Shown: positions 38,440-50,420 of the stretch, one piece after another | How the letters are laid out: every line of letters starts with the position of its first letter | Position numbering within the stretch: the stretch's first letter is position 1 | Assembly: GCF_020497125.1 (NCBI RefSeq) | Contig: NC_059081.1 | Coordinates: 64,624,768 to 64,688,767 of the forward strand | Direction: 5' to 3' | Length of the DNA stretch: 64,000 nucleotides | From: Mauremys mutica | Taxonomy: Eukaryota; Chordata; Testudines; Geoemydidae | Notes under the pieces: model-generated | What the model was told of the DNA's origin: nothing | The model's database searches: none | The model's input: the letters and a program-made list of their open reading frames with translations, nothing else | Position numbers and translations under genes: made by a program

Positions 38440-41105
38440 GCATTTCTTTCAGATACTAACTTTTATGGTGAACAAAATCCTTCCTGCTTCTTATCGTATG
38501 AAGTTTTTGCACTTTTCAGAATGGTGATGCCTTTCCTTCTTTCTTCCTTTTCTTTTTTAAATTCTGCTCAAAACATGCGCAGAGCAACAGACTGTTCGCC
38601 CATTCAGTGGTGAAATGAGATGAATTATAGTAGTTAACTGAGCAGCACTTTCCAAATATACCCTACACATTTTCAGTGGCAAAAATCCAGCCAGCAACTG
38701 GTTCTGTCTCATTCCCTCCCCCTGGCAATTAACAATGTAATGGCTGGAAATTTCCACGTGCAGTCTTTCTTTCCGTCTCTATTTTGCTTCTGTCACCATG
38801 CACCCGAACCCCCCCAGCATATCACAGCCAATTCATTCTTAAATACTACACGTGGGCGCCACTCTCACTTGCATGGAGTAGTACCTTCATCTGTGACTAG
38901 CCCCATTTGAAACGAATGGGGTATTGTGGAGTGAGGCATGACTTGACTTGGGTAAAGACTTTTTAAATAAGGACTCAGCTTTTTGTGAGAAGGTTTGATG
39001 GCCTCAGCCCCAGTGGGAAGCTGTCATTCTTGATTGAAACAATTTACCAAATGTTTGAAATGGAAAGTTCTGTACATCACAGAGAAGGCAGCAGTGGGGG
39101 AAAGAGCAGTGAGAGAACCGAGAGCCCATCCACCTAGAAATATTAAAAACACGGAAGATGATACTAGAAAAGGACCAGAGACCCCATCGACTACTGGAGA
39201 CATGTCAGCTGCAAGCAAGGAGTCTGATGATATAATGAAGGCTCTGTTTAATGAGTGTCTAGATAATGGAAACTTAAAGAAGTAACCGGGCATTCAGATC
39301 TCATCCTTTAGGCAGCACGGAGAGAAATAGCTTAACTTTCTTCTTCAACAGGGCTCCCGCCCTCAGCAAACTTTGTAGCCATCACGTTCATTTGTCTCAC
39401 CAGCTGCAGGTACTTGAACTGCAGCTTCTGCAGTGTCCATAGCCGCTTGTACAATGAAAGTGGAAATTAGCAGAGGAACACACCAGGGCTGAATGCATGC
39501 TAAGTGCTCTGTAATTACACACCAGCCTTACCATTTTGCTGCTGCTGCCAAACACCCCACAGGCACAGGTGCCACCGATCCACATACAATCAGGCCCATT
39601 TAATTACATGCCGCTCCAAAGGCCTTCAGACAGCAAAAGCACTCCTGCCTCGCGCCACCACCTTTTCTCCCCTCCTTTGTTTTTGCTGGGGACAAAACCC
39701 AGTAAGTTCTCGCTTTGTCACGCTGAATGATACAGGCTCAACGGAGGGCTTCTGTCATGACCAGAAAAGAAGCAGGTATTGAGCATGAGAATCTCCCCCT
39801 TCCCTCCTCTACCACGTCCTGTGAGCTCAGCGAAAAAAAATTGATTGTATTTATTTTCCAGCTTCCTCTTCTCTTTTGTGCAATGAAGGGTGCAAACACT
39901 GCGGAAAAAAGACTTGAAGTAGCTACAGCTGTTGGGATCAATGCAGATGTGGAAAAACACAACCATGCTACAATTAGTATCCTTTGTCCCCCGCGCTTTT
40001 CCTGTCATGAATTATTGTTGACGTGTCAATGGCTTTTCCTCATTGATCTTGGGAACGTTGACACTGACAAAACCAAAATGTGACACTCTTCTGAGATGCA
40101 ACTGCCCATTTACTGCTCTATGAACTGTCAGATCCCTTTATTCTTTTTCATTGATTAAACAACAGACGGGGGTGGGGAGGAGAAGGGGGAGGGAATAAAC
40201 CACCCAGATGCACAAGAAAAGAGATGACATGAAATGGAGCTTTGGATCAGCACAAGAAGCAGAGTGAAGAGTCCTGAGGAAACAGGAGAGAACCTCGTCG
40301 GCAGAAATAGAGAACATTTTCTCGGACGTATTCAGGCTGCTAAGCCACCAGCATCCTGAAGCAGTGAGGCTCTGTAATAGAGACACTGGAAAGTCTCAGG
40401 ATGTGCTTGACGCAGCGCTCCTTATAACAGAAGGTTATTGAGAGAACAATCTTAAGCAAACAGCAATGAGTGAGAGCTGGGATGTAGCAGACACTGAGCT
40501 GCAATGGTAGAATGAGGAGTGGACCTTGGCATTTTTCAGGGGAAGCATTCGTAACACCAGCTTGGAATCAGAACATCTCTGGGCCATGGGGAGCTTTCAT
40601 ATTAGTGCTCTGGCTGGCTGTGCAAGGACAGGCGGCACTACCATGCCATGTGAAGCAGATGAAGGATGCTGCTATAGCCTTTTGCAGGGCATTGAAATCT
40701 GCTGCCAAACAGTACCCAGAGCCTCTGTTTCTGCTCCGTCCCCATTTAAATATAGAACACTGCATAATATAATTTATAGGGAATAATTCAGTTACATTGT
40801 AACATTTGTTTCAATCTTACCATTCAAGAGGATGTGAATATGAAGCTTTCTAATGGGCTCTAATTAAATTGAGAACATGATGTTTTGTCATTAACTAGGT
40901 GGGATAAACTCTCATTCAAACGCATAATTAAAATATATTGAAAGCTGCAGAATGATGATATCAGTTTAGATGAACTCGTTTAATTTAGGGAAGTTTGCAA
41001 AGATTAAACAGAGAGAGAAGCGTTTGATACAAATTATGTTCAAGATTCATTAAAATACACTTAAGAAATTAATATTCACTAAGGGATACTATGCTGTTCT
41101 TGGGA
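38440..41105. other. Intergenic, no gene recognised
   Basis: Unique sequence without recognisable repeats. Open frames at 39034-39285 (+, 83 codons) and 39727-40083 (+, 118 codons) match nothing I know and have no gene context. The AT-rich part at 40800-41090 has several TAATTA/TTAATT motifs. Confidence 0.6.
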
Positions 41106-41108
41106 ATA

Positions 41109-41335
41109 TAATACCCTTCTGGCTGGATCAGACCTGTGGTCTACCTAATGCAGTGTCCTGTTTACAATAGTAACAAGTATCTGCTGCTTTAGGGGAAGGT
41201 GCAAAGAAACTCTGCAGTAGGCAGTATGAGATAGTTCACCCCCAGGGAAAATTTCCTTCTGATCCCCAACAGAGGTCAGTTTATGTCCTGAAGCATGGAG
41301 GTTTATATCCCTTCCAAAACTCTTAACATTTAACC
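41109..41335 (-). mobile_element. Ancient CR1-like LINE 3' end
   Basis: ctggatcagacctgtggtctacctaatgcagtgtcctgtttac is the complement of a CR1 3' UTR. The rest (aggggaaggtgcaaagaa...) continues the same old subfamily. Confidence 0.6.
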
Positions 41336-41339
41336 CAGT

Positions 41340-42253
41340 ACAGAGTGAGTACAGTGCTACCATTCTGCTTTTACACCAGTTCAACACTCACTTTGCACTG
41401 GAGTAAATTATTACATACAGTGCAGGCAATGGAGAATCACACCCATTTTAAGAAAACATCGACTAATTATAGCTCTGGCTATTCTTGTTGTCCATATAAA
41501 GTGGCCCATCATTTTCTGAATCCTGCTAAGCTCTTGCCTACTGGCAGCAATGTCAAATGGCTCTCTAGTGTTCTCCATCTTGGAGACAGATAAATATGAA
41601 TTAAGTCGAATAGGTGCAACTTCCTTGCTCAGGTGGTCTGACTGAACATCAGGTGCCAGGAAGTGCACTACTTGCCATCTTCTCTGACCTGTGGGGTGGA
41701 TCAGAGGGAATAGTGTGGTGGAAGATGGGAAATATCAATAATATTTCAAATTGTCTTTTGGCATGAGCTTCAACTCTTGGTCAAGATCAGAGCTCAAATC
41801 TGAGCTGTTTTCGGGTCAAATCTAATATCTTTCCCAACCTTGAATGCACAGATGTGACAGACTGCACACCAAACGATGAGTTTCTGCTTGTTACCGACGA
41901 GATTCCAAGTGCTTACTGTATATCAGTTCTTGAATGTAGGTGATGAGGTATCAGTTAAAGGGCCCTCATAAGACTTCAGAACGCACACGCTATTTAGCAC
42001 GTGGGCACAAATGGCTGACTATGAAAGGAAAGTCTTGGCAACTTAACATTGTACATCTAGTCTACAGACAGCTTAGTGAGTGCACAAACACATGGACACC
42101 GGAGGTTGTATTTCACTGGGTCTTCCCTGCATTGAAATCACGCTAACAACAACAGACATTTACCCACGGTTGTTGTCAGCAGGGCAGGGGGTTGTCAAAT
42201 CTTGACCTAGCTCCCTCCTACCCCAGGTTCAATAGTCTCACCCTTGTTCTTCA
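41340..42253. other. Intergenic, nothing recognised
   Basis: No gene, RNA or repeat that I can support. Confidence 0.6.
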
Positions 42254-42437
42254 GGGGAGGGATAGCTCAGGGGTTTGCACATTGGCCTGCTAAACCCATG
42301 GTTGTGAGTTCAATCCTTGAAAGGGCCACCTGGGGCAAAATCAGTACTTGGTCCTGCTAGTGAAGGCAGGGGGCTGGACTCAATGACCTTTCAGGGTCCC
42401 TTCCAGTTCTATGAGATAGGTATATCTCCATATTATA
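42254..42437 (+). repeat. tRNA-derived SINE of turtle type
   Basis: A tRNA-like head with an A box (gatagctcaggggtttg, about 42261-42277) and a B box (gagttcaatcc, 42306-42316) is followed by the body ggcaaaatcagtacttggtc...ggactcaatgacctttcagg. I recognise this as the common cryptodiran turtle SINE. The head lacks a complete tRNA fold, so it is not a tRNA gene. Confidence 0.85.
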
Positions 42438-43188
42438 GATAGCTGTCCATGCTACAAAACCATCACACAATTGAGTGCAGAAGGGACCATGTTTTAGATC
42501 TGGGATACAGCAATAGAACAGTGGGGGTTAATAATAGTTATTATTTATTTCCAATAAACTAGTGTCCAAAACAGGGTAGGCATGGCACACAACACGTAGC
42601 ACAGTACCAGCCCGGAAGAGATGACAGTCTTTTTTTGGATCAAAGGAAAAATCCACACAACAGTAGATGAAGGGTGGGGAGAGGGATACAACATATCCAT
42701 GATCAGAGCGTTGTAGGGCCAGTTTTTAAAATTGGTGTTTTTGACTCATTGCTTGTAGCAGCATAGCAGGGGTGGGTGTTGTGAAAGGTTTGGATGGTGG
42801 TGAGAGTAATGGTCAGCCCCTGAAGGACTTTGAGTGTCAGGTATGGCGTGGAAGACATCACCCTGGAGATGTTGTCATGAATGGGGTGTGGGTGCTCAGG
42901 CTTAGTAGTTGGAGCAGAAGTGAGGCATCAGACTCAGGAGTACAAACAAGACAGCCACAGGAGTTACCCCAGCTGCAGGCATAACTGATGAGCAGCCAGA
43001 GATCACGTGTTGCTGTTGGGCTTAGGAGCAGACTTGCTGATTACCTCAGCCCATCAGGCAGAGTGGTCAATCTGGCTTCGGCTCAGCTGTGTTCTGCCCA
43101 GAGATGGGGCCGGTCCTGTGGCAAATCCTCATTCCTGATCGATGGTTGTCAGAGAAACAGACAAGAGAAGCATCAAGGTTGCTAGTGG

Positions 43189-43572
43189 AGCTAGGCAAAC
43201 CTTTTTGTGCAAAACTTTTTTTTTCCACTGAAAAATGCAGATTCAGGTTGATTGAAACAATTTGGGTCAATTTCAATGATGGGGGTTTTTTTCCCTTTGT
43301 TTGGGTTTTTTTTTTTTTACTAAAAACAATCAGATGTTGAAATGGTTCGTTTCAGCATTTCTGAACCTAAACGTTTTGCTGCCTTCTTTCAGAAAGACAT
43401 TTTGTTTTGGAATTTCATTTAATTTTATTTTAGAAACAATTTTAAAACCTTTATAAAAGCTTCAAAATCAAAACAAAAGATTTCGTTTTGTGTTGGCATT
43501 TCGGTCGACTTGAAGTGAACATTTTTTTCAGTTCCGCCACCGAACCTAATAATCATTTATTTGCCCAGCGCT
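43189..43572. mobile_element. AT-rich inverted-repeat element (GAGCTGGGCAAA type)
   Basis: The left end GGAGCTAGGCAAAC and the complement of the right end, AGCGCTGGGCAAA, are related termini. The interior is T-rich left and A/T-rich right with aaaatgcagattc and ttcgttt phrases. Similar material occurs at 55023 and 57450. Confidence 0.5.
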
Positions 43573-43827
43573 AGGTGGCAGGAGTGGCTGTGTGCAGAGA
43601 GCCTGAGGCAATGTGACAAGGGGCCCAGTTCATCATTGCCTGGGCCTTGTGCAATCATTAGCACCTGGGCAAGGTAGAGAGAAAACTCTGCCAGATCAGA
43701 ATGGTTGCATTTTACACCCACTTTTCACTGGTGTGCATAACTACACAAGGCAGAGGCAACAACAAATTGGGCCCATGGTCATTTGAATAGGGAGACGCAC
43801 CCATTCACTGCCTGCGTGTTAGCTACT

Positions 43828-43873
43828 GCTGCTATTAATCCTGGGTTTTGATGAGCACCAAACCATGCAGAAA
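43828..43873 (+). repeat. 46-bp direct repeat, copy 1
   Basis: Matches 44668-44713 at 41 of 46 positions in the same orientation, exactly 840 bp apart. Confidence 0.8.
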
Positions 43874-44667
43874 ACTTTAAAGTAAACACAATTCAAAGTA
43901 ATGATTTGCAGTGTTTGCATTTTCCAGCATTAACATACCTGAAATGAGGGTAGCAATGCCCAGCTGTTCTGAGATGAGAGAAAACTACTTCCATGAACAG
44001 ATAATAAAGATCTGAGGCCTCTGTAGAGTGAAGAATGCCAGTTAGTCTAAGGCATGTCCAAGAATTCAGTTGCCAACTGCACTTCCGTCCTACAGGATCA
44101 AACCTTAGGCCTGTAGACCCATTCCGTGCATTAGTGTAAGCTTGTGTTCAACCAAGGCATCCCTAACTAAAAGCTGATTTTTTTTTAATTAACTGTAGGA
44201 AAAATAGCCTCAACAAATTCTGCTCACTGTCTATGATCAAGAAAAGCCTATTAACAATAATTGTTGGGTTTTTAGTTTTCAAAGAACCCATAATTAAATT
44301 TTTATTGTCTTATAAGTGATTAGGATTAATTGCCTCCACGCTAGCTCTGGTGCTTATTATCTCCTTTAAATAGGAAGATGGCTTTTTTGCAGAATTCATT
44401 CATTTACCACAATCCCTTAGCATTATGTTGCCTGCCAAGGCAAATCTATCGCAAAGCCTGTTCACCCTACGGAATTACTAAAAAGTGACATGTGTTGATT
44501 TAATGTATCTTCCTCAACAGATAGGAATTAACTAAACAAAATGACTTCTCCAAGTGCTTCACCAGAAATATAAATGGTGAAAGGGAAACAGAAAGCAAAA
44601 AGGACTAGATGTTTAAAATGCCACACACAAGAACTGTGCATGGGGCATGCCTCTACGAGGGCCTTGT

Positions 44668-44713
44668 GGTGCTATTAGTCCTGGGCTTTGATGCCCACCA
44701 AACCATGCAGAAA
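44668..44713 (+). repeat. 46-bp direct repeat, copy 2
   Basis: Partner of 43828-43873; shares caccaaaccatgcagaaa. Confidence 0.8.
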
Positions 44714-45290
44714 GCCACACAGGGCCTGAAGGGGTTAAGAAGAGGCTGTGGGTGCAATCAGCCCTGGCCTGCTACAGCTGTAGAAGGTGTCACTCCAAGA
44801 TGGAGTAGTTAAAAAGGCTGAACCTGGCTCAGGTGGGGGATGACCAGGAAGGAGAGCAGATCTCTGGTGCCTGACTCAGGGAGAGAAGCTGCTGAGTGGG
44901 AAGTGGGACTGGAAGTGCTGGCAGATGGAGCCTCCTGGAAGGAAGGTGGGGCTGCCTTAGGAAACCCAAGGCAGTGGTGAAGGAACTCTGGGGGAAGTGA
45001 GTGCACCCAGGATTCTCTGTGCTGGTGGAGGGGAGCAGGGGTTCGGGGAGCAGTTGGGTCAGGGACTGCCCTGCTAGGGGCAGAGAGTAAATTCCCCTGC
45101 AGCAGAGAACCAGCCAGATGGCAGGCAGTGCTGAGAATCTCTGCAGGGGGCGCAGGGAAGAGGCTTAGAGAAAGCAGAGCTGAAACATGGGGGGCTGGGA
45201 AGAGGCAGAGGCAAAGACCCAAGACAGGGCCAGGTAGGAAGTGGTCCAGGGAGGTAGCAAGCTCATCTGTGCAGGAAACAGAGGTACTAC
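44690..45290 (+). repeat. LTR-family-like GC-rich segment (partial)
   Basis: It shares order and phrases with the LTR-like copies at 49574 and 62463 (ggggttaag near the start, aggaagtggtccaggga near the end, here 45236). It lacks clear TG...CA ends. The 163-codon minus-strand frame inside it is compositional. Confidence 0.4.
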
Positions 45291-45299
45291 TGTAATGCA

Positions 45300-45912
45300 A
45301 ATAATCTTTTCTGTGAAAACAGGATGTAACCTCTTATGGAAAAGGCACTTAGGAATTTTATACACTAGGTTTCTTTAGAAACTAACTAAGGCTTTATAGA
45401 AATTGCTCTAAAAACCTACAGAATTGTATAGAGAATCACATCTTTTGTATAGCTTTGTTAGGACTAACGTATAATTTATTAGATAACTCTTCTTTAAAAT
45501 AGAATGATCATTGTCTATTAACTTTTCCATAGTTGGGAAGTTGGAGTGAATTTCTCAGTGTGGCTATAAATATTATTGTATAAGCAGGCTATTCAGAGAA
45601 GATTTGTCTGAACAGTTTCCAGTCCAGCTGAATTATTTTGGGTGCATGAGAACCTCAACTAAATTTAATTAAAATGTATAAATTACAGCAGGAATGCCTG
45701 GAATCATTCAGTTCAGCTACTGAACTGTCTATAGGGGTTTGGGTTAGAAAGACTTACAAGGATCAAGAGGTAATATCCTATAGGGGAAAATTAATAGACA
45801 GGATTTGAACAGATTTTCCCTTTCTGGACTTCAAACAGAAAGATGTTTTAGATCAATGTTTGACAGAAATATCATTTTGGATGTGTAAGAGGACTGAAAA
45901 GTCGACCCACAG
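45300..45912. other. Intergenic, AT-rich, nothing recognised
   Basis: It holds poorly conserved AT-rich sequence without gene-like frames. Confidence 0.6.
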
Positions 45913-45920
45913 GATATACT

Positions 45921-46674
45921 CATAGGTGACGTGTAGTGGGGACACGTGGGTTTACTTGGCCTGGGGGAGGGGGAAGAGAGGCTCTGTCCTTCTCCCACTG
46001 TACCTGCTGCCTGGCATGCTCAGCCCCTGTCCCTGGCATCTGGTTCCAGGCATGGAGTAGAGGGGGTAGGACCAGCCACTTCTCATACCAGCCGCTCCAG
46101 ATTGCTGCTCTGTGCAGCTGGGCTCTCAGGCAGCTGCTGCCCCTCATAGAGCAGCGACCTGGAGCAGCCAGCTTCAGCCTGCAGGAGAAGTGGCTCTGTC
46201 CTGCTCCCTGCCTGGGCCTGGCCGCCAGGGCAAGTGGCTGAGCAGGAGAAGGACAGAGCTCCTCTCCCGCTGCAGGTAACTCTGGTGGGGTGGGAAGAAC
46301 ATGGTGGCCCCGGGCTGGGTACAGGGGTGGGGGTGTCACTGGGCTGAGGAGGGGAGGTGGTCACATGTCCTCCCCTTTAGATTGTGCCCTCCCAGTATCA
46401 AGAGGCAAGAGTTTTCTATGGATATACCCATGGGTGCCAGGTTTGTATAATTTTTGGTGGTGCCCAGACTGGGCGCAAGGCCATGTCTCTGGGAGGGGCT
46501 AGATGGACAGGGGTAAGGGTGCCACAGCTGAGGATGGATGCGGGGTGGGCAGCGGGGTCCCCAGGAGTGGGGCCTGGCCGGCAGCAGAGCCCCAAACATT
46601 GGTGAAGCTGGACCCACCTTCCTGAATATTGGTGGAGCATGGGCAGCACAGGCTCATATAACTCACCGCCTATG
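45921..46674. mobile_element. Compound hAT-like insertion, 754 bp
   Basis: The outer boundaries CATAGGTGAC and (complement) CATAGGCGGTGAG are flanked by a perfect octamer GATATACT (45913-45920, 46675-46682). A third, one-base variant GATATACC lies inside at 46421-46428 and separates unit A (45921-46420) from unit B (46429-46674, starting CATGGGTGCC). The structure suggests two successive insertions into the same target. No transposase is encoded. Confidence 0.7.
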
Positions 46675-46789
46675 GATATACTGTAATGGTAACATTGCCT
46701 GATCTGTAACACTGCAGACACTAAAACAACATGTTCATTACCAATTACATTCACTTAGGGCCATGTGCTCCCATGGCTAGAGAGCTGCA

Positions 46790-47317
46790 GTGCAAAGTAA
46801 CCACAGATAGCTGCCACCAGTGGCAATGGTGTAGCCAGCCAGGCAGTGGGTGGTCAGGCCTAGTGATGGATGTGAGAGTTCAGCCTGCTAGAGCTGGGTC
46901 CAGCGTGGGCAGGGTCCAGCAAGCCAGAAGGATAGAAGCCAATTGCCAGAGCTGGAGGATGACCTGGAGTTGTAAGGCAGAGCCAGGGATCAGTATTGGA
47001 GAGCCAGAACCAGAGTGTCAACCCGAGTCATAAGCAAGAGGCAGAGCAGGGAATCAAAGTCTGAAGCTGGAGGGGAGCAGGGACTGGAACAAAGGAAAGG
47101 AAAGTGCAGCTGAATGTGTAGTATGGGTTGATCGGCCCCTACAGCTGGGCTTATAAGCAGGGCTGCTAAAGCAGCAGCCAGCCAGGGGCTGTGGCCACTC
47201 AGTCAGTTCCAGGGCAGAGTAGCTGGGCTCACTGGTTGATAGCAGCGGAGTCAGCCAAGGAGCAGGCCAGCAGCTGGTGGTAGCGGGTCTGGCCCTGACG
47301 AACGGGAGCAAGGGGAA
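46790..47317 (+). repeat. GTCAGAGCC-type repeat-like segment
   Basis: Phrase-rich (gccagagctgg, aggcagagcc, cagccagcc), resembling 1638-2009. Its right side is cut by the CR1 insertion at about 47318. Confidence 0.4.
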
Positions 47318-48220
47318 GTAGAATATGCAGTACAAGTTTGCAGATGACACTAAACTGGGAGGAGTGGTTGATACGCTGGAGGGTAGGGATAGGATACAGA
47401 GGGACCTAGACAAATTAGAGGATTGGGCCAAAAGAAACCTGATGAGGTTCAACAAGGACAAGTGCAGAGTCCTGCACTTAGGACGGAAGAATCCTATGCA
47501 CTGCTACAGACTAGGGACCGAATGGCTGGGCAGCAGTTCTGCAGAAAAGGACCTAGGGGTTACGGTGGACGAAAAGCTGAATATGAGTCAACAGTGTGCC
47601 CTTGTTGCCAAGAAGGCTAATGGCATTTTGGGTTGTATAAGTAGGGGCATTTCCAGCAGATCGAGGGATGTGATCATTCCCCTCTACTCAGCACTGGTGA
47701 GGCCTCATTTGGAGTACTGTGTCCAGTTTTGGGCCCCACACTACAAGAAGGATGTGGATAAATTGGAGAGAGTCCAGCGGAGGGCAACAAAAATGATTAG
47801 GGGGCTGGAGCACATGACTTATGAGGAGAGGCTGAGGGAACTGGGATTGTTTAGCCTGCAGAAGAGAAGAATGAGGGGGGATTTGATAGCTGCTTTCAAC
47901 TACCTGAAAGGGGTTTCCAAAGAGGATGGATCTAGACTGTTCTCAGTGGTAGAAGATGACAGAACAAGGAGTAATGGTCTCAAGTTGCAGAGGGGGAGGT
48001 TTAGGTTGGACATTAGGAAAAACTTTTTCACTAGTAGGGTGGTGAAGAACTGGAATGGGTTACCTAGGGAGGTGGTGGAATCTCCTTCCTTAGAGGTTTT
48101 TAAGGTCAGGCTTGACAAAGCCCTGGCTGGGATGACTTAGTTGGGTTTGGTCCTGCTTTGAGCAGGGGGTTGGACTAGATGACCTCCTGAGGTCCCTTCC
48201 AACCCTGAGATTCTATGATT
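47318..48220 (+). mobile_element. CR1 LINE, 5'-truncated, young-looking
   Basis: It carries the reverse-transcriptase C-terminal half (listed separately) and a full CR1 3' UTR ending GAGATTCTATGATT. It is the best-preserved LINE copy in the window. Confidence 0.95.
47325..48140 (+). pseudogene. CR1 ORF2 reverse transcriptase, C-terminal 271 codons, open but truncated
   Basis: The frame is uninterrupted for 271 codons. It starts within the RT catalytic core, [11 protein letters not shown] (FADD box, the two catalytic Asp), then [12 protein letters not shown], then the CR1 C-terminal domain ([24 protein letters not shown], [30 protein letters not shown]). The N-terminal endonuclease and fingers are missing, so it is a dead-on-arrival copy. 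The Met at 47325 is incidental. The lack of stops suggests a fairly recent insertion. Confidence 0.9.
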
Positions 48221-48224
48221 TTCC

Positions 48225-48845
48225 ATCACTGCCACGATTGCCGATTCTCCCCTGCCATTACAGGAGTGTCACTATAGTGCTTCCTCCCCCGCCTTTCAAG
48301 CTTGAGACTGACATTGGCAAGAGCTAGACAGGCCAAAATGGCCCTAGACAGGGTGTGTGAAGGGGGAGGATTCAAAAGCCAAACCTGGAGCCAGAGTTGA
48401 GATTTGAGACTGGCTCCTATCATTCCAATACCCCAAACCAAACGCCAACTACTAACTTCCTCCCTTCACCCCTTTGGGAACCTTTGCGTTCCAGAGGCTC
48501 ATCTTGCCTACACTTTCATTAGTGGCTTTAGTCTTTGGCAACTCACTAAACACAATACTAGTATGACTTGTTGTGACACAGGGGCCAATCTCTGGTTAGC
48601 CTCTGCTCCCTCATGGTTACATCACCAACATTTCTTCCACTCCCACCCTGATCCCAAGCTGCCACTACTTATCTCCTTAAATATTTTACCCTGATTTATG
48701 CCTTCAATGCTTTCCCCACTGCCTCCAACTGACATGTTTGCTTCAACATCCCTCTCAACCTGCCACAGTCCAGCTACCTGATGTGGAGTCGGACACAGAC
48801 CCATAATGAGCAGGCCCAGAAAAATGACCCTAGCAGGAAGCTAAA
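48225..48845. other. Intergenic, nothing recognised
   Basis: Pyrimidine-rich unique sequence between two CR1 copies; no supported feature. Confidence 0.55.
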
Positions 48846-48847
48846 AA

Positions 48848-49312
48848 TGTGGTGGGAACACAGAAATACTGAACTGGAAGGGACCTCCTGGGTCACAGAG
48901 TCCAGTCCCCTGCTAGTTCAGCCAACCCCATCCTATAATCCCACTAATTTATCAAGCTCTATGTTGAAACCGTTTAGGTTTCTTGCCCCCACTATTCCTA
49001 CTGGAAGGCTGTTCCAGAGCATCGCTGTTCTGATGGCTAGAAATCTTCTGATTTCCAGGCTAAACTTATTCATGGCCAGTTTATACCAATTTGTTCTTGT
49101 GCCAACATTGCCCTTGAGCTTAAATAGTTCTTCTCCTTCCTGGGAGTTTACCCCTCACAGACCTGGCTCTGTTTCTAGAGAGCCCTCAGATCCCCCCCTC
49201 AGCCTTCATTTTGCAAGGCTACAAGAAGTCAAGCTCCTTTAGTCTTTCCTCATAGGGTAGGCTCTCCATTCCTCTCGTCAGCCTAGTAGCCCTTTTCTGT
49301 ATCTGTTACTGT
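48848..49312 (-). mobile_element. CR1 LINE fragment, older subfamily
   Basis: The minus strand reads TRLTRGMESLPYEERLKEL, the CR1 C-terminal motif, with later stops and frameshifts. The 3' end corresponds to actggaagggacctcctggg on the + strand. It lies opposite to the CR1 copy 600 bp upstream. Confidence 0.8.
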
Positions 49313-49410
49313 GGAGGCCATTCCCCACATGCAAATGGCTCTCCCTTTAGCCTCAGAGCCCTGAGTCTGTATTAGGGCTGGTCATAAAACAGGGAAAACA
49401 TTCCATAAAG

Positions 49411-49498
49411 ACAGCAAAGAGTCCTGTGGCACCTTATAGACTAACAGACGTATTGAAGCATGAGCTTTCGTGGGTGAATGCCCACTTCGTCGGATGCA
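49411..49498 (-). repeat. Turtle-typical interspersed repeat
   Basis: The phrases cctgtggcaccttatagact and catgagctttcgtgggtg are ones I recognise from a very common turtle repeat. Classification was not attempted. Confidence 0.6.
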
Positions 49499-49573
49499 TA
49501 TATAGTCTCACAAAATCATTTGTCTCTTCACTAACTTGGAGCAATCACATCTATCCTTCTTCCATTTGCCTTC

Positions 49574-50219
49574 TGTGGTGGGATGTCCACCTCTAACAAG
49601 ATTGGAAGGAGTTAAGATGGCTCTGAGGGCCAATTAACTCCATAGGCTGCACCTGTAGGGCGAGCAGGGAATTGATTGAAAGCAGGTTCAGCTGAGCAGG
49701 AGGGTTCTGGAAAGCCAGGAAACTGTCAACAGATAGGTGCTGCTGGGAAAGGCTGCAGCCACTGCCTGGGAAGAGGCAGTTGGCCTGGTACACTCAGAGA
49801 AGGAGGAGGAACCAGAAGAACAGGAAGTGGTCCAGGGAAGGGGTAGTGAGGGCTGGGAGAGTAAAGCTCAGAACGGCTGGGTTGAGGGTCCCTGAACTGG
49901 ACCCCAGGGTAGTGGGTGGGCCTGGGTTTCCCTACTAGCTACTAGGGACATGGTACAGGCCAGGCAGAGGACAGTGGATGCCTGGGATGGTTTGTCCTGA
50001 AAGACTTGGTTATGTTACCCTGGAAGAGGAAACCATGGAGTGACCTGGCTGGAGGGCTGACTCCTGAAAAGGCAGCTCTGGTTCCTCAAGCGAAAGGGGT
50101 CTGCGGAATGAGAGGACAGTGTGGGAGAGACAGCCAGGGGAGAGTGCAATGCCTGGCTGGAGCTTATCCCCAGGAGGGCCAAGAGGAGGTGCCATCAAAG
50201 GTGAGTGGATCCCGTGACA
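49574..50219 (+). mobile_element. LTR-like element, 646 bp
   Basis: It runs from TGTGGTGGGATG to GATCCCGTGACA, collinear with 62463-63139 and inverse to 19414-20233. The flanks ccttc / cctcc give a 5-bp duplication with one mismatch. It is solo LTR-like with no internal region. Confidence 0.65.
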
Positions 50220-50404
50220 CCTCCCAAACAAGTTTCCTCCTCCACCCTCTTTCATTTTAAGTATTTGGGAAAATTCCACTTAGAGGCCAACAGCAGACCT
50301 CAATTAATCATGTATGCAGTGTCGTAGTCATGTCAGTCCTAGGATAATAGAGACAAAGGCAGTTAGTTCAATAAAAGATATTGCCTCACCCACCTTGTGT
50401 CTTA

Positions 50405-50420
50405 GGCCTGGTCTACACTA
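50405..50420 (+). repeat. Harbinger left terminal inverted repeat
   Basis: GGCCTGGTCTACACTA immediately inside TTA. Confidence 0.93.

Noticed and set aside
39034..39285. 83-codon + strand open frame as a small gene
   Set aside because: The composition is plausible, but there is no family match, no splice context and no repeat of the pattern; a chance frame cannot be excluded.
42254..42330. tRNA gene
   Set aside because: A and B boxes are present, but the acceptor and anticodon stems do not pair and a SINE body follows, so it is a tRNA-derived SINE.
44809..45300. 163-codon minus-strand frame
   Set aside because: Pro/Ser/Leu-rich translation within an LTR-family-like GC-rich segment; no recognisable motif.
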